From Aquabacter spiritensis (GTDB lineage: Bacteria > Pseudomonadota > Alphaproteobacteria > Rhizobiales > Xanthobacteraceae), in contig NZ_SMAI01000020.1 in assembly GCF_004346185.1 (NCBI RefSeq), forward strand, positions 1 to 64,000: a DNA stretch of 64,000 nucleotides, read 5' to 3'. Below the pieces are notes generated by a model. It saw only the letters and a program-made list of their open reading frames with translations. It was not told the origin of the DNA and did no database searches. Positions within the stretch are counted from its first letter, which is position 1. Every line of letters begins with the position of its first letter. Positions 10,058 through 20,513 of this stretch are shown one piece after another. The position numbers were made by a program, and so were the translations under genes.

Positions 10058-11392
10058 ATGGTCTCGGCGGCGGAACAACTTGCGGCGAACCTCAATTTCG
10101 GCGCTCTCGGCAAGGCCGAGGAACTGAAGAAGCGCATCTGGTTCACCCTCGGGGCGCTCCTCATCTATCGGCTCGGGACCTATATCCCGCTGCCGGGCAT
10201 CAATCCCGACGCGCTGCAGGATGTCTTCCGCAATGCGCAGCAGGGGATTATCGGCCTTTTCAATATGTTCTCGGGCGGCGCCGTGCAGCGCATGGCGATC
10301 TTCGCCCTGAACATCATGCCGTACATCTCCGCCTCCATCATCATTCAGCTGCTCACCACGGTTTCGCCGACGCTGGAGACGCTGAAGAAAGAGGGTGAGA
10401 GCGGCCGCAAGCAGCTCAACCAGTACACGCGCTATCTCACCGTCCTGCTCGCCGTGTTCCAGGCCTATGGCATCGCCGTCGGCCTCGAGGCGTCGGGCAC
10501 CGTGGTGTCCGATCCGGGCTGGTTCTTCCGCATTTCGACGGTGATCACGCTGACCGGCGGCACGATGTTCCTGATGTGGCTCGGCGAGCAGATCACGTCG
10601 CGCGGCATCGGCAACGGCACTTCGTTGATCATTTTCGCCGGCATCGTTGCCGAGCTTCCCGGCGCCTTCGCCCGCACGCTCGAACTCGGCCGGCAGGGCG
10701 CGATCTCGACCCCGCTCATCCTCGCGGTTCTGGTCATGGCGGTGCTGATCATCGCGTTCATCGTGTTCATGGAGCGGGCGCAGCGCCGGCTTCTGATCCA
10801 GTACCCCAAGCGCCAGGTGGGCAATAAGCTCTATGAGGGGCAATCCTCCCATCTGCCGCTCAAGCTGAACACGTCGGGCGTCATTCCGCCGATCTTCGCG
10901 TCGTCTTTGCTGCTGATTCCCGCCACCATCGCGAGCTTCACGCAGGGCACGGGGCCGGAATGGTTCAATACGGTCACCCGCCTGCTCGCGCATGGCCAGC
11001 CGCTCTACATGTTCATGTATGTGGCGATGATCGTGTTCTTCTGTTTCTTCTACACCGCGATCGTGTTCAATCCGGTGGAGACGGCGGACAACCTGAAGAA
11101 GCATGGCGGCTTCATTCCTGGCATCCGCCCGGGTGAGCGGACGGCGGAATATATCGACTATGTTCTCACCCGGATCACGGTCGTGGGCGCCGCTTATATC
11201 GCTGCGGTCTGTCTCTTTCCGGAACTGCTGATATCCTACGCCGCTGTGCCCTTCTATTTCGGGGGGACGTCGCTGCTGATCGTGGTCAGCGTGACGATGG
11301 ACACCGTGGCTCAAGTTCAGGGGCACCTCTTGGCGCACCAGTACGAAGGACTGGTGAAGAAGTCCAAGCTGCGTGGGGGGAGACGGAAATGA
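10058..11392 (+). CDS. secY: Protein translocase subunit SecY
   Basis: 444 residues with about ten hydrophobic segments. It forms the protein-conducting channel of the SecYEG complex in the inner membrane. The N-terminal region [20 protein letters not shown] and the C-terminal cytoplasmic loop [20 protein letters not shown] are SecY signatures. The ATG at 10058 follows AGCGGAG at 10046-10052. The stop overlaps the adk start by four bases, a common bacterial arrangement. A 271-base spacer with a terminator precedes it, which is unusual because secY is normally cotranscribed with rplO. Confidence 0.97.
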   Translation: MVSAAEQLAANLNFGALGKAEELKKRIWFTLGALLIYRLGTYIPLPGINPDALQDVFRNAQQGIIGLFNMFSGGAVQRMAIFALNIMPYISASIIIQLLTTVSPTLETLKKEGESGRKQLNQYTRYLTVLLAVFQAYGIAVGLEASGTVVSDPGWFFRISTVITLTGGTMFLMWLGEQITSRGIGNGTSLIIFAGIVAELPGAFARTLELGRQGAISTPLILAVLVMAVLIIAFIVFMERAQRRLLIQYPKRQVGNKLYEGQSSHLPLKLNTSGVIPPIFASSLLLIPATIASFTQGTGPEWFNTVTRLLAHGQPLYMFMYVAMIVFFCFFYTAIVFNPVETADNLKKHGGFIPGIRPGERTAEYIDYVLTRITVVGAAYIAAVCLFPELLISYAAVPFYFGGTSLLIVVSVTMDTVAQVQGHLLAHQYEGLVKKSKLRGGRRK

Positions 11393-11973
11393 GGCTGATT
11401 CTGCTTGGGCCCCCAGGGGCGGGGAAGGGGACTCAGGCGCATCGCCTCGTCGCCCGGCACGGGATCGTGCAATTGTCGACCGGCGACATGCTGCGCGCCG
11501 CAGTGGCGGCGGGAACGCCGATCGGCCAGAAGGCCAAGGCGGTGATGGAGGCGGGCGATCTCGTGTCCGACGACATCGTCATCGGCATTATCGCCGAGCG
11601 GCTCGATCATGACGACGCCCGCAAGGGCTTCATCCTCGACGGCTTTCCGCGGACGGTCGCCCAGGCCGAGGCGCTCGACGCCATGCTCGCCGAGAAGGGC
11701 CTGAAGCTCGACGCGGTCATTGAACTGGTCGTCGATCAGACGGCGCTTGTGGACCGAATCATGAAGCGCGCGGAAGAGACCCGCGCGCGCGGTGAGCCGG
11801 TCCGGAAGGACGACGATCCGGAGGTCTTCAAGCACCGGCTCGACGCGTACAACCGCGATACGGCGGTGGTCGCGCCCTATTACAAGGCGCGCGGGCAGTT
11901 GCAGCAGATCGACGGGATGATGCCGATCGACGATGTCACCGCGGCGATTTCCGAGGTGCTCGAGACGGTCTGA
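11389..11973 (+). CDS. adk: Adenylate kinase
   Basis: 194 residues. It converts AMP and ATP to two ADP. The P-loop [11 protein letters not shown] lies at residues 6-16, and the AMP-binding segment [14 protein letters not shown] is present. The LID is the short form (no inserted zinc-type lid; [20 protein letters not shown]), typical of alphaproteobacteria. ATGA overlap with secY couples their translation. Confidence 0.97.
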   Translation: MRLILLGPPGAGKGTQAHRLVARHGIVQLSTGDMLRAAVAAGTPIGQKAKAVMEAGDLVSDDIVIGIIAERLDHDDARKGFILDGFPRTVAQAEALDAMLAEKGLKLDAVIELVVDQTALVDRIMKRAEETRARGEPVRKDDDPEVFKHRLDAYNRDTAVVAPYYKARGQLQQIDGMMPIDDVTAAISEVLETV

Positions 11974-11985
11974 TCCGGGAGTGGG

Positions 11986-12014
11986 TTGACCTTGCCGCAA
12001 GAAGCGGGTAAGAG
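11986..12014 (+). promoter_or_regulatory. Candidate promoter of the rpsM-rpoA operon
   Basis: TTGACC at 11986-11991 and TAAGAG at 12009-12014 are separated by exactly 17 bases. The same TTGACC-17 arrangement precedes rplM and tRNA-Lys in this window. It lies just downstream of adk and about 160 bases before rpsM, leaving a leader whose function I cannot assign. Confidence 0.6.
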
Positions 12015-12177
12015 CGCCCTCTCATTTCGCAATCCGCATGGCTCGCTCCTCTGACCGGAGGAGTGGGGCGTGCGGATTTGTACATCCCGCAAGGGATTTC
12101 TTCCCCGCAAGGGCCGGCCTCCACCGGACGCGGGGCTCTGCCGCCGGCCAAGGCTCGCGGCTCACATGGAGAGACAC

Positions 12178-12546
12178 GTGGCTCGTATCGCAGGCGTCAA
12201 TATTCCGACCAACAAGCGCGTCGTCATCGCGCTCCAGTATATCCACGGCATCGGGCCGAAGAAGGCCCAGGAGATTGTCGAGAAGGTCTCGATCCCCGCC
12301 GAGCGCCGGGTCAACCAGCTCACCGATCAGGAAGTGCTGCAGATCCGTGAAACGATCGACCGCGACTATATCGTCGAAGGCGACCTGCGCCGCGAAGTGT
12401 CGATGAACATCAAGCGGCTGATGGATCTTGGCTGCTATCGCGGCCTGCGCCATCGGCGCGGCCTGCCGGTGCGCGGCCAGCGGACCCATACCAATGCCCG
12501 CACCCGCAAGGGTCCGGCCAAGGCGATCGCCGGCAAGAAGAAGTGA
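12178..12546 (+). CDS. rpsM: 30S ribosomal protein S13
   Basis: 122 residues, read from a GTG start giving (M)[20 protein letters not shown]. An ATG at 12166 is also in frame, but the GTG gives the conserved S13 N-terminus and GGAGAG at 12168-12173 is right for it. The C-terminal [20 protein letters not shown] reaches toward the P-site tRNA. It is the first gene of the alpha operon; a hairpin follows before rpsK. Confidence 0.95.
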   Translation: MARIAGVNIPTNKRVVIALQYIHGIGPKKAQEIVEKVSIPAERRVNQLTDQEVLQIRETIDRDYIVEGDLRREVSMNIKRLMDLGCYRGLRHRRGLPVRGQRTHTNARTRKGPAKAIAGKKK

Positions 12547-12568
12547 TCGCCGGCACGTCCGCTTTTAC

Positions 12569-12598
12569 CGGAAGGCCGGTGTATCGGCCTTCCGTTTT
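12569..12598 (+). terminator. Terminator-like hairpin between rpsM and rpsK
   Basis: A 10-bp stem (12569-12578 with 12585-12594) with loop GTGTAT is followed by TTTT at 12595-12598. The short T-run suggests a partial terminator or attenuator that would lower rpsK-rpoA-rplQ expression relative to rpsM. Confidence 0.6.
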
Positions 12599-12665
12599 CC
12601 GCTCCGCTGCGAGCATCGTCCCGAGCGCCTGGTGTTACGGGCGCGCCTGAAGGATCAGACCGAAG

Positions 12666-13055
12666 ATGGCTAAGGAAGCTACCCGCGTTAAGCGTCGCGA
12701 ACGCAAGAACATCGCCTCCGGCGTCGCGCACGTGAGCGCTTCGTTCAACAACACCATGATCACCATCACCGACGCGCAGGGAAATACCATTTCCTGGTCG
12801 TCCGCTGGGGCCATGGGGTTCAAGGGCTCGCGCAAGTCGACGCCGTATGCGGCACAGGTTGCGGCGGAAGACGCCGCCCGCAAGGCCTCGGAACACGGCA
12901 TGCGGACATTGGAAGTGGAAGTGTCGGGCCCCGGCTCGGGCCGCGAATCTGCCCTGCGCGCGCTCCAGGCCTCGGGCTTTCTCGTGACCTCGATCCGTGA
13001 CGTCACGCCGATCCCGCACAATGGCTGCCGCCCGCGCAAGCGCCGGCGCGTCTGA
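12666..13055 (+). CDS. rpsK: 30S ribosomal protein S11
   Basis: 129 residues, the standard length. Signatures are [20 protein letters not shown] and the C-terminal [21 protein letters not shown]11 sits on the 30S platform by the E site. It begins 119 bases after rpsM, an unusually wide gap for this pair. Confidence 0.97.
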   Translation: MAKEATRVKRRERKNIASGVAHVSASFNNTMITITDAQGNTISWSSAGAMGFKGSRKSTPYAAQVAAEDAARKASEHGMRTLEVEVSGPGSGRESALRALQASGFLVTSIRDVTPIPHNGCRPRKRRRV

Positions 13056-13062
13056 GCGTACC

Positions 13063-13088
13063 GGTCCGCCGGCCGAACCCGGCGGGCC
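13063..13088 (+). other. Hairpin in the rpsK-rpoA spacer
   Basis: A 10-bp stem (13063-13072 with 13079-13088, one G-U pair) closes a six-base loop immediately after rpsK. There is no T-run, so it more likely stabilises or separates mRNA segments than terminates. The remaining 90 bases before rpoA hold nothing else I can name. Confidence 0.4.
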
Positions 13089-13179
13089 TCATGCCCGGTT
13101 CCTCCCCCGAATGCGGGACGGGTCGGCGCCTCGAAGCTGAGATCTCCTTTCGAGTGCCGCGGCCCGGCGAGAAGGCAAG

Positions 13180-14205
13180 GTGACGCAAGTGATTCAAAAG
13201 AACTGGCAAGAGCTGATCAAGCCCGAGAAGCTGCAGGTGAGTGCCGGCCACGATCCCCGGCGCCTCGCGACCGTCGTCGCCGAGCCGCTGGAGCGGGGCT
13301 TCGGCATGACGCTCGGCAATTCCCTGCGGCGCATCCTCCTGTCGTCGCTCCAGGGCGCGGCGGTGACGTCGGTGCAGATCGACGGCGTGCTGCACGAGTT
13401 TTCCTCGATCCCCGGCGTGCGTGAGGATGTCACCGACATCATCCTCAACATCAAGGACGTCGCCATCAAGATGCAGGGCGACGGCCCGAAGCGTCTGGTG
13501 GCGAAGAAGACCGGTCCCGGCGTTCTGACCGCCGGCGACATCCAGACCGTCGGCGACATCCAGATCCTCAACCCTCACCTCGTGATCTGCACGCTGGACG
13601 AGGGCGCGGAACTGCGGATGGAATTCACGGTCGATACCGGCAAGGGCTATGTCGCCGCCGACCGCAACCGGCCCGAGGACGCGCCGATCGGCCTGATCCC
13701 GATCGACAGCCTCTATTCCCCGGTCCGCAAGGTCTCCTACAAGGTCGAGAACACCCGCGAGGGTCAGATTCTCGACTATGACAAGCTGACCATGCAGATC
13801 GAGACCGACGGCTCGATCTCGGCCGAGGACGCGCTCGCTTATGCCGCGCGCATCCTGCAGGACCAGCTCGAAATCTTCGTGAATTTCGAAGAGCCCAAGC
13901 GCGAGAGCGAGAGTGCCGCGATCCAGGAGCTGCCCTTCAACCCGGCGCTGCTGAAGAAGGTCGACGAGCTCGAACTGTCCGTCCGCTCGGCGAACTGCCT
14001 GAAGAACGACAACATCGTTTATATCGGCGACCTGATCCAGAAGAGCGAGACGGAGATGCTCCGGACCCCGAACTTCGGACGCAAGTCGCTGAACGAGATC
14101 AAGGAAGTCCTGGCTTCCATGGGTCTGCATCTCGGCATGGAAGTGCCGGGCTGGCCGCCGGAGAACATCGAAGAGCTCGCGAAGCGCTTCGAGGACCATT
14201 ACTGA
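13180..14205 (+). CDS. rpoA: RNA polymerase alpha subunit
   Basis: 341 residues. The N-terminal assembly domain contains [20 protein letters not shown], and the C-terminal domain (about 250-330) includes [20 protein letters not shown], which contacts UP elements and activators. The start is uncertain between GTG 13180 and GTG 13189. GAGAAGG at 13169-13175 is 4 bases from the first and 13 from the second, so neither spacing is ideal. rplQ follows after 75 bases. Confidence 0.95.
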   Translation: MTQVIQKNWQELIKPEKLQVSAGHDPRRLATVVAEPLERGFGMTLGNSLRRILLSSLQGAAVTSVQIDGVLHEFSSIPGVREDVTDIILNIKDVAIKMQGDGPKRLVAKKTGPGVLTAGDIQTVGDIQILNPHLVICTLDEGAELRMEFTVDTGKGYVAADRNRPEDAPIGLIPIDSLYSPVRKVSYKVENTREGQILDYDKLTMQIETDGSISAEDALAYAARILQDQLEIFVNFEEPKRESESAAIQELPFNPALLKKVDELELSVRSANCLKNDNIVYIGDLIQKSETEMLRTPNFGRKSLNEIKEVLASMGLHLGMEVPGWPPENIEELAKRFEDHY

Positions 14206-14280
14206 GGCTTTTACCCCGCGGCTCGAGCCGCTCAACCAATCTCGGCTCGACACGCCGGAGGCACCTGGGAGTTCGCCGTC

Positions 14281-14697
14281 ATGCGTCACGGCAAGGTACA
14301 TCGCAAGTTCAACCGCACCTGGGAACATCGCAAGGCGATGTTCTCCAATCTGGCGGGCGCGCTCATCACCCATGAGCAGATCATCACCACGTTGCCCAAG
14401 GCGAAGGATCTTCGCCCGGTCGTGGAGAAGCTCGTCACGCTCGCCCGTCGCGGCGATCTTCATGCCCGCCGCCAGGCGATCGCGGAGCTGCGCGACCAGG
14501 CGGTCGTGAAGAAGCTCTTCGACATCATCGCCCCGCGCTACAAGGCGCGTCCGGGTGGATATACCCGCATCGTCAAAGCGGGCTTCCGCTACGGCGATTC
14601 GACCCCGGTCGCGGTGATCGAGTTCGTCGACCGCGACGTCGATGCCAAGGGCGCCTCCGACCGCGCACGCGCCGAGGCGGAAGCGGCCGCGGCCTGA
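14281..14697 (+). CDS. rplQ: 50S ribosomal protein L17
   Basis: 138 residues starting [20 protein letters not shown], with the C-terminal [20 protein letters not shown] signature. L17 is near the tunnel exit. It ends with an Ala-rich tail ([12 protein letters not shown]). It is the last gene of the alpha operon and is followed by a strong terminator. Confidence 0.97.
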   Translation: MRHGKVHRKFNRTWEHRKAMFSNLAGALITHEQIITTLPKAKDLRPVVEKLVTLARRGDLHARRQAIAELRDQAVVKKLFDIIAPRYKARPGGYTRIVKAGFRYGDSTPVAVIEFVDRDVDAKGASDRARAEAEAAAA

Positions 14698-14730
14698 GGG
14701 ACCCGAGCCGGGTCTTCGGGGTTGTTGAGG

Positions 14731-14754
14731 GGGCGGCCAAGGCCGCCCTTTTTT
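14731..14754 (+). terminator. Intrinsic terminator of the alpha operon
   Basis: GGGCGG (14731-14736) pairs with CCGCCC (14743-14748), extended to GGGCGGCC/GGCCGCCC when drawn with a two-base loop, and TTTTTT follows at 14749-14754. It lies 34 bases after the rplQ stop. Confidence 0.85.
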
Positions 14755-14838
14755 CGTTCCAATGCGGCGGCACGCAAGCCGGATCTCGCCGGAGGCCGTC
14801 ATCGGCCGGGCGGGCCCGGCTTTCGGAGGTGGACAGGC

Positions 14839-16275
14839 ATGCGGCAGTTTCGGCTTCTTCTCGCACCCCTCGCAGTCGCCTGCGTCCTCGGCGCGATGGC
14901 TCCCGCAGCGGCCCAGACGGCCGCGCCGTCCGATGCCACCCGGGTGCCGAACTCCCGCGCCGACCTTGCGATTTCGTTCGCGCCCGTGGTCCGGCGCACC
15001 GCGCCCGCGGTCGTGAACGTCTATGCCATGAAGGCGGTGCCGCGCGGCAATCCGGTGTTCGACGATCCGTTCTTCCGGCGCTTCTTCGGCGGGCGCGGCG
15101 GGCCGGGGCTCGGTGCGCCGGAGCGGATGCAGCGGTCGCTCGGGTCCGGCGTCATCGTCGATGCGAGCGGCTTCGTCGTCACCAATCACCATGTCGTCGC
15201 CGGTGCCGACCAGATCCGCATCGCGCTCAGCGACCGGCGCGAATTCGATGCCGACGTGGTCCTCAGCGACCAGCGCACGGACCTTGCCGTGCTGCGGCTG
15301 AAGGGTGACAAGCAGCGTTTCCCCACCGTGGAACTCGGCAATTCGGACGAGCTGGCGGTCGGCGACCTCGTCCTCGCGATCGGCGATCCGTTCGGCGTCG
15401 GGCAGACGGTGACGCAGGGCATCGTCTCGGCCCTGGCGCGCACCCAGATCGGCGTGTCCGATTATCAGTTCTTCATCCAGACCGACGCCGCCATCAATCC
15501 CGGCAATTCCGGTGGCGCCCTGGTGGACATGGCGGGCCGGCTCGTCGGCATCAATACCGCGATCTATTCCCGGTCCGGCGGCTCTCACGGCATCGGATTC
15601 GCCATCCCGGCCAATATGGTCCGGGTCGTGATCGAATCCGCCAAGAGCGGCGGCAGCACGGTGCGCCGGCCCTGGCTCGGGGCGCGGCTGCAGCGCGTGA
15701 CGCCCGAGATCGCCGAGAGCCTCGGCCTTCCGCGGCCGACCGGCGTGCTGGTCAAGACGGTCGCGGGGGCGAGCCCGGCGGCGAAGGCCGGCGTGCGGGT
15801 CGGGGACCTCATCGTCTCGGTCGACGGGCTCGGCGTCGACGATCCCGAATCGCTCAATTACCGCTTGGCCACGCGGCCGATCGGCAGCACGGCGCGGATC
15901 ACGCTGAATCGCAACGGCAAAGAGAGCGAGGTGATGGTCGCCTTGGCCCCCGCGCCCGAGACGGTGCCGCGCGAGGAGGTCGTGCTCCGCGGGCGCTCGC
16001 CCTTCACCGGCATCAAGGCGGTGAACGTGTCGCCGGCCGTCGCGGAGGAGCTCCATCTCGAGACCGACGAGGGCGGTGTCGTGGTTTCGGAAGTGGTGGA
16101 GAATTCGCCCGCCGATGCCTCCGGATTCCGGCCGGGGGATATGATCTTGGAGGTGAACGGTGCCAAGGTCGCGTCCACCAAGGAGCTCGATCTCGCCACC
16201 CGCGCCAGCGCGCGGGCCTGGCGCGTGACGGTGATGCGGGGCGGGCGGGTCATTACGGCGATGCTCGGCGGCTAA
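14839..16275 (+). CDS. Periplasmic serine protease of the DegP/HtrA (Do) family
   Basis: 478 residues. Residues 1-26 form a Sec signal peptide ending APAAAQ. The trypsin-like domain has all three catalytic residues: His in [11 protein letters not shown], Asp in [10 protein letters not shown] and Ser in [12 protein letters not shown]. Two PDZ domains follow ([20 protein letters not shown] and [20 protein letters not shown]). It should degrade or refold damaged envelope proteins. ATG 14839 is chosen over the in-frame start at 14722 because GGAGG lies at 14826-14830 and the signal peptide starts there. It may be cotranscribed with rarA, 28 bases downstream. Confidence 0.93.
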   Translation: MRQFRLLLAPLAVACVLGAMAPAAAQTAAPSDATRVPNSRADLAISFAPVVRRTAPAVVNVYAMKAVPRGNPVFDDPFFRRFFGGRGGPGLGAPERMQRSLGSGVIVDASGFVVTNHHVVAGADQIRIALSDRREFDADVVLSDQRTDLAVLRLKGDKQRFPTVELGNSDELAVGDLVLAIGDPFGVGQTVTQGIVSALARTQIGVSDYQFFIQTDAAINPGNSGGALVDMAGRLVGINTAIYSRSGGSHGIGFAIPANMVRVVIESAKSGGSTVRRPWLGARLQRVTPEIAESLGLPRPTGVLVKTVAGASPAAKAGVRVGDLIVSVDGLGVDDPESLNYRLATRPIGSTARITLNRNGKESEVMVALAPAPETVPREEVVLRGRSPFTGIKAVNVSPAVAEELHLETDEGGVVVSEVVENSPADASGFRPGDMILEVNGAKVASTKELDLATRASARAWRVTVMRGGRVITAMLGG

Positions 16276-16303
16276 GCGCGGGGCAGGGACGGGACGGCGG
16301 ATC

Positions 16304-17611
16304 ATGGCCACCTTGTTCGAGGCGGCAGGACTGGAGGAGGGGGCGCCGCGTCCGCTCGCCGACCGGCTGCGGCCGCGCCGGCTGGACGAGGTGGTCGGGC
16401 AGGATCATTTGGTCGGGCCGGACGGCGTGCTCACCCGCATGATCGAGGCGGGCTCGCTCGGTTCTCTGGTCTTGTGGGGGCCGCCGGGCACCGGCAAGAC
16501 GACGGTCGCCCGCATCCTCTCGGAGGCGACGGATCTGCATTTCGAGCAGATCTCGGCGATTTTTTCCGGCGTCGCCGATCTCAAGAAGCTGTTCGAGCAG
16601 GCGCGCGGGCGCCGGGCGACCGGCACCGGCACGCTGCTGTTCGTGGACGAGATTCACCGCTTCAACCGCGCCCAGCAGGACAGTTTCCTGCCGGTGATGG
16701 AGGACGGAACGGTCGTCCTGGTCGGGGCGACGACGGAAAATCCCTCCTTCGAGCTGAACGCGGCCTTGCTGTCCCGCGCCCGGGTCCTGGTGTTCCGCGC
16801 GCTCGACGCGGCGGCCATCGACCGCTTGATCGCCCGCGCCGAGGCGCTGGAGGCGCGCCCGCTGCCGCTCGACGCCGCGGCGCGGGAGGCTCTGGTCGGG
16901 ATGGCGGACGGCGACGGACGGGCGGCCCTGACCCTGATCGAGGAGGTGTGGCGCGCGGCGCGGCCGGGCGAGGTGTTCGACACCGCCGGGCTTCAGGAAA
17001 TCGTGCAGCGGCGGGCGCCGATCTACGACAAGAGCGAGGACGGCCATTACAATCTGATCTCGGCGCTGCACAAGGCGGTGCGCGGCTCCGACCCCGATGC
17101 TTCGCTCTATTATCTCGCCCGGATGCTGGACGCCGGCGAAAGCCCGCTCTTCCTCGCGCGGCGGCTGGTGCGCATGGCGAGCGAGGATATCGGACTGGCC
17201 GATCCCAACGCCCTCGCGGTCGCGACCGCAGCGAAGGAAGCCTACGACTTCCTCGGCTCGCCGGAGGGCGAACTCGCCCTCGCCGAGGCGGCGGTCTATC
17301 TCGCGACGGCGCCGAAATCGAACGCGGTCTACAAGGCCTGGTCGGCGGCGATGCGGGCGGCGAAGGAGGGCGGCTCCCTGATGCCCCCGAAGCATATTCT
17401 CAACGCGCCGACCCGGCTGATGAAGACCGAGGGCTACGGCGCCGGCTATCGCTACGACCATGACGAGCCGGACGCCTTTTCCGGCCAGAACTATTTCCCC
17501 GAACCGCTCGGCCGCCCGAGCTTCTATCGCCCGGTCGAGCGCGGATTCGAGCGCGAGGTGAAGAAGCGGATGGAATATTGGGCCAAGCTGCGCGCGGAGC
17601 GCAACGGCTGA
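16304..17611 (+). CDS. rarA: Replication-associated recombination protein A (AAA+ ATPase)
   Basis: 435 residues, the normal RarA/MgsA length. Walker A is [11 protein letters not shown] near residue 63, Walker B is [11 protein letters not shown] and sensor 1 is [12 protein letters not shown]. The C-terminal tetramerisation domain carries [20 protein letters not shown]. RarA acts at stalled replication forks as a DNA-dependent ATPase. The start at 16304 lies 28 bases after the protease gene, so the two may share a transcript, although their functions are not linked. Confidence 0.94.
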   Translation: MATLFEAAGLEEGAPRPLADRLRPRRLDEVVGQDHLVGPDGVLTRMIEAGSLGSLVLWGPPGTGKTTVARILSEATDLHFEQISAIFSGVADLKKLFEQARGRRATGTGTLLFVDEIHRFNRAQQDSFLPVMEDGTVVLVGATTENPSFELNAALLSRARVLVFRALDAAAIDRLIARAEALEARPLPLDAAAREALVGMADGDGRAALTLIEEVWRAARPGEVFDTAGLQEIVQRRAPIYDKSEDGHYNLISALHKAVRGSDPDASLYYLARMLDAGESPLFLARRLVRMASEDIGLADPNALAVATAAKEAYDFLGSPEGELALAEAAVYLATAPKSNAVYKAWSAAMRAAKEGGSLMPPKHILNAPTRLMKTEGYGAGYRYDHDEPDAFSGQNYFPEPLGRPSFYRPVERGFEREVKKRMEYWAKLRAERNG

Positions 17612-18251
17612 AGGACCGAAACGCAATAGGGGGGCTCGGCCCCCCGCTCGGCGCGGGTCCTAATTTAAGATATTGATAAATAAGGAAGTTCTGTTCGCGC
17701 GGCGAGGCCGGGCAGGGCGGCAGGGCAAGTGGCCGCGCCCCAGCGCCTCCAGCCCCGCCGGTTTCCCGGCGGGGGGAGGGATGCGGGAGCGGTCGGCACG
17801 CCGGCGAGGCATGCCAGGGGTAATCTTCGACGTCGGAGCCTGCGCTCCGTCCGCTCCCGCGCGGGGATTTATGGCGTGTCGGCTGCGCCGCGTGGGTGAT
17901 CGGTTCTCCCATCGGGACCGGACGAACCACTCCCGGATCGGTGCGCAGTCCCCTTCGGCCTCCTTTCTAACTGAACGGGGTGCGTTGTCCCCGTCCCGTC
18001 GGACACCCGCTGCCCCGCACCACCCGTCAGGCCGCTCCGGACGCGCCCCTCCTTGGTGCGAGGTGAACCCACCATAGCAGGATCCGAAGGCGAGGGGAAT
18101 ATAGTCCGTAGGATTTTTTTCTTTAATGTGCGGGTGCCTTCCGCGCGCCGACCGGCAGCGACGAAATCGCGCGGCTCGCGGTTTTCGCGTCGCCTGGGCG
18201 TCCGGCACTCCTGTGGGGCAGGATGGGCCGCTGGGAAGAAGGGGAATCGGC
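17612..18251. other. 640-base gene-free, hairpin-rich region
   Basis: No reading frame here resembles a protein; the longest, 17673-18077 on the plus strand, has Arg/Pro/Ser-rich composition typical of chance frames. The region contains GGGGGG/CCCCCC at 17629-17645, an A/T-rich patch around 17661-17686, a perfect 9-bp hairpin CCCCGCCGG/CCGGCGGGG at 17753-17774 and GGAGC/GCTCC near 17837. Between 17870 and 18075 there are more long complementary segments such as GGTTC/GAACC. A structured RNA on either strand is possible, but I could not match it to tmRNA, RNase P, SRP or 6S signatures. Confidence 0.4.
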
Positions 18252-18635
18252 ATGGAAGCGGCGGTTGCGGTGTTCCTCGGGGCGGGGGTGGGCGGCCTGC
18301 TGCGTCATATGGCGAACCTGGCCGGCGTGCGGTTCTTCGGCTTCACGCATTTCCCGTACACCACCATGGTGGTCAACGTGACGGGATGTTTCATGATGGG
18401 GCTGTTCACCGCGCTCTTCGTCCTGAAGATGGGCGGCATTCCGCAGCATGTGCGCCTGTTCCTGACCACCGGAATGCTCGGCGGATTCACCACCTATTCC
18501 ACCTTCTCCCTGGAATTCGCCGTCCTGGTGGAACGCGGCGCACTCACCCACGCCGCCCTCTATGCCTTCGGCACGCTCGGCCTCTGCCTGGTGGCGATTT
18601 TCGCCGGCCTGCATCTGGTGCGCGCGCTGACGTGA
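18252..18635 (+). CDS. crcB: CrcB/Fluc-type fluoride channel
   Basis: 127 residues with four hydrophobic helices. It exports fluoride as an antiparallel dimer in the inner membrane. Family signatures are GAGVGGLLRH at the start, NVTGCFMMGLF in helix 2 and TTGMLGGFTTYSTFSLE in helix 3, which holds the fluoride-lining phenylalanines and the central sodium site. ATG 18252 is chosen because homologues start here and GAAGAAGGGG precedes it. I looked for a fluoride riboswitch upstream and did not find its conserved core. Confidence 0.93.
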   Translation: MEAAVAVFLGAGVGGLLRHMANLAGVRFFGFTHFPYTTMVVNVTGCFMMGLFTALFVLKMGGIPQHVRLFLTTGMLGGFTTYSTFSLEFAVLVERGALTHAALYAFGTLGLCLVAIFAGLHLVRALT

Positions 18636-18696
18636 CAGGGACCCCGGGCGGCAGTAGAAGGAGCGCACGGAACCGGCCGCAGCGAGAGGTTTGGCA

Positions 18697-19770
18697 ATGG
18701 CGGTCGAATTGAAACAGGTCACCGCGGACGAGACGGGCATGCGCCTCGATCGCTGGTTCAAGGCCCATTATCCCGATCTCTCCTTCGGCCATCTCCAGAA
18801 GCTGGTGCGCACCGGCCAGGTGCGGGTGGATGGCGGGCGCGCCAAGACCTCCACCCGGCTCGAGCCCGGCCAGAGCGTGCGGGTGCCGCCGCTCGGCGCC
18901 GATGTGGTCGAGGCCGAGCCGCCCGCCGCGGGACATGGCGCGCCGGGCGAGGCCGGCGCCAGAAGCGGCGACATCAAGACCGGCGCGCCCAAGCCCGGAT
19001 CCGCCGCGACGGGCGCCGCGGGAAAGCCCAGCGACCTCCATCTCCTGCGCGACATGATCCTCTACGAAGACAAGGACGTGCTCGTGCTGAACAAGCCGTA
19101 CGGGCTCGCCGTGCAGGGCGGTTCGGGCACCTACCGGCATATTGATGGCATGCTGGAGGCGATGCGCGACAAAGACGGTCAGAAACCGCGCCTCGTGCAC
19201 CGCATCGACAAGGACACCGCCGGCTGCCTTCTGGTGGCCAAGACCCGGCTCGCCGCCTCCATCCTCACCAAGAGCTTCCGTTCGCGCGAGGCCCGCAAGA
19301 TCTATTGGGCGCTGGTGCCCGGCGTGCCCAAGCCGCGCCAGGGCCGGATCTCGACCTATATCGCCCGCGAAGAGGCCGAGGAGCGCATGCGGATCGCGCG
19401 CCACGGCGAGGACGAAGCCAGCCACGCGCTGACTTATTATGCCGTCGTCGACCAGGCGGCGCAGAAGATGAGCTGGATCTCCTTGAAGCCGGTGACCGGC
19501 CGCACCCACCAGCTGCGCGCGCACATGGCCCATATCGGCCATCCGATCGTCGGAGACCCGAAATATTTCGACATCGAGAATTGGGCCTTGCCGGGCGGGC
19601 TACAAAACCGGCTCCATCTGCTCGCGCGGCGGATCGTCATTCCCCATCCGCGCGGCAGCGGCCTGATCGACGTGTCCGCGCCCTTGCCGCCGCACATGGT
19701 GCAGTCCTGGGCGGTGCTCGGCCTCGATGCGACGCAATACGATCCGATCCTCGAGGCGCCGGAGGCGTGA
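18697..19770 (+). CDS. RluC/RluD-family pseudouridine synthase
   Basis: 357 residues. An N-terminal S4 RNA-binding domain (MRLDRWFKAHYPDLSFGHLQ) is followed by the catalytic domain with LVHRIDKDTAGCLLVAKT, where the Asp is the nucleophile. The pocket motif SLKPVTGRTHQLRAHMAHIG is present. RluC modifies 23S U955, U2504 and U2580 in E. coli and is the most likely orthologue, but RluD-type specificity cannot be excluded. A Gly/Ala/Pro-rich insert at about 70-110 separates the domains. ATG 18697 follows GAGAGG at 18684-18689. Confidence 0.88.
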   Translation: MAVELKQVTADETGMRLDRWFKAHYPDLSFGHLQKLVRTGQVRVDGGRAKTSTRLEPGQSVRVPPLGADVVEAEPPAAGHGAPGEAGARSGDIKTGAPKPGSAATGAAGKPSDLHLLRDMILYEDKDVLVLNKPYGLAVQGGSGTYRHIDGMLEAMRDKDGQKPRLVHRIDKDTAGCLLVAKTRLAASILTKSFRSREARKIYWALVPGVPKPRQGRISTYIAREEAEERMRIARHGEDEASHALTYYAVVDQAAQKMSWISLKPVTGRTHQLRAHMAHIGHPIVGDPKYFDIENWALPGGLQNRLHLLARRIVIPHPRGSGLIDVSAPLPPHMVQSWAVLGLDATQYDPILEAPEA

Positions 19771-19853
19771 GGCCGCAGGCATCCGCGCGCCGTTCCCTGA
19801 CGCCCCGAAGCACGCTAAAGGCTGCCCGGGGCACGCGTTCGAGGAGTTGATGC

Positions 19854-20513
19854 ATGGGCCGAAAGCCCGATCTGTGTCCGAGCTGCGAAGCCCCGGTGCA
19901 CCCCAAAGCGACCGAATGCCCCGATTGCGGCGCCGCTCTGCCCCGGCGCTCGCTTTTGCTTCCCGTCCTGGTCGGGGTCGCGGGCGTCTGCGTCGCGCTG
20001 CTCGCCGGCGCCGCGGTGTGGATCGTGCTCGGGCCGGCGGGATCCGCGCCGCCGGCTCCGCCGCAGGTCGCGGTCGCGCCGCCGCCGCCCGCCCCGGAGC
20101 CGGTTCCCTCGGCCCCGCCTGCCGCCTTGCCTCCGCCTGCCGCCGCACCGCAGAGCGACAGCGCGGTCCAATCCGAGCCCCCGCCCGCCGAGGCGCCGCT
20201 GCCGCTGCCGCAGGTCCGGCCCGGTACGGCGGGTCCGCCGGCCGACGCGGCCGCGCGCCGCGAACTGGCGCGGATGACGCAGGACAATTTCGTTCAGAAC
20301 GGCCTGGACATGAAGGTCTCGGCGACAGGCCCGGACAGCAAGGTGATGAGCATCGTCTTCTCGTTTCCAGCGAAGACGGCGGTCGAACTTATCGTCGGCG
20401 GACCGTTTCCCCGCCAGTGCCGGGCCCGCGGATTCACGTCCATCGACTTTGTCGACCCGTCCGGCGCAGCCTGGGTCTATGACATCGCCACCGATCAGTT
20501 GACGGCGAAATGA
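19854..20513 (+). CDS. Zinc-ribbon, single-span membrane protein of unknown function
   Basis: 219 residues. The N-terminus has a double CxxC zinc ribbon (CPSCEAPVHPKATECPDCG, residues 8-26). One transmembrane helix follows (about 33-57), then an 80-residue Pro/Ala-rich linker and a C-terminal domain of about 80 residues that should lie outside the cytoplasm. I recognise no known family in that last domain. GAGGAG at 19841-19846 supports the start. The stop overlaps the next gene (ATGA), so it is probably coexpressed with the HAD phosphatase and ATP12 genes. Confidence 0.75.
   Translation: MGRKPDLCPSCEAPVHPKATECPDCGAALPRRSLLLPVLVGVAGVCVALLAGAAVWIVLGPAGSAPPAPPQVAVAPPPPAPEPVPSAPPAALPPPAAAPQSDSAVQSEPPPAEAPLPLPQVRPGTAGPPADAAARRELARMTQDNFVQNGLDMKVSATGPDSKVMSIVFSFPAKTAVELIVGGPFPRQCRARGFTSIDFVDPSGAAWVYDIATDQLTAK

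Noticed and set aside
13003..16311. 1102-codon open frame on the minus strand
   Set aside because: It lies opposite rpsK, rpoA, rplQ and the protease gene, all firmly identified. Arg/His/Asp-rich composition shows it is a shadow of high-GC third positions.
17673..18077. 134-codon plus-strand frame before crcB
   Set aside because: No family similarity, Arg/Pro/Ser-rich composition and no good ribosome-binding site; treated as part of a non-coding stretch.
18076..18251. Fluoride riboswitch before crcB
   Set aside because: The conserved core with CTGATG-type segment and pseudoknot partners could not be found.
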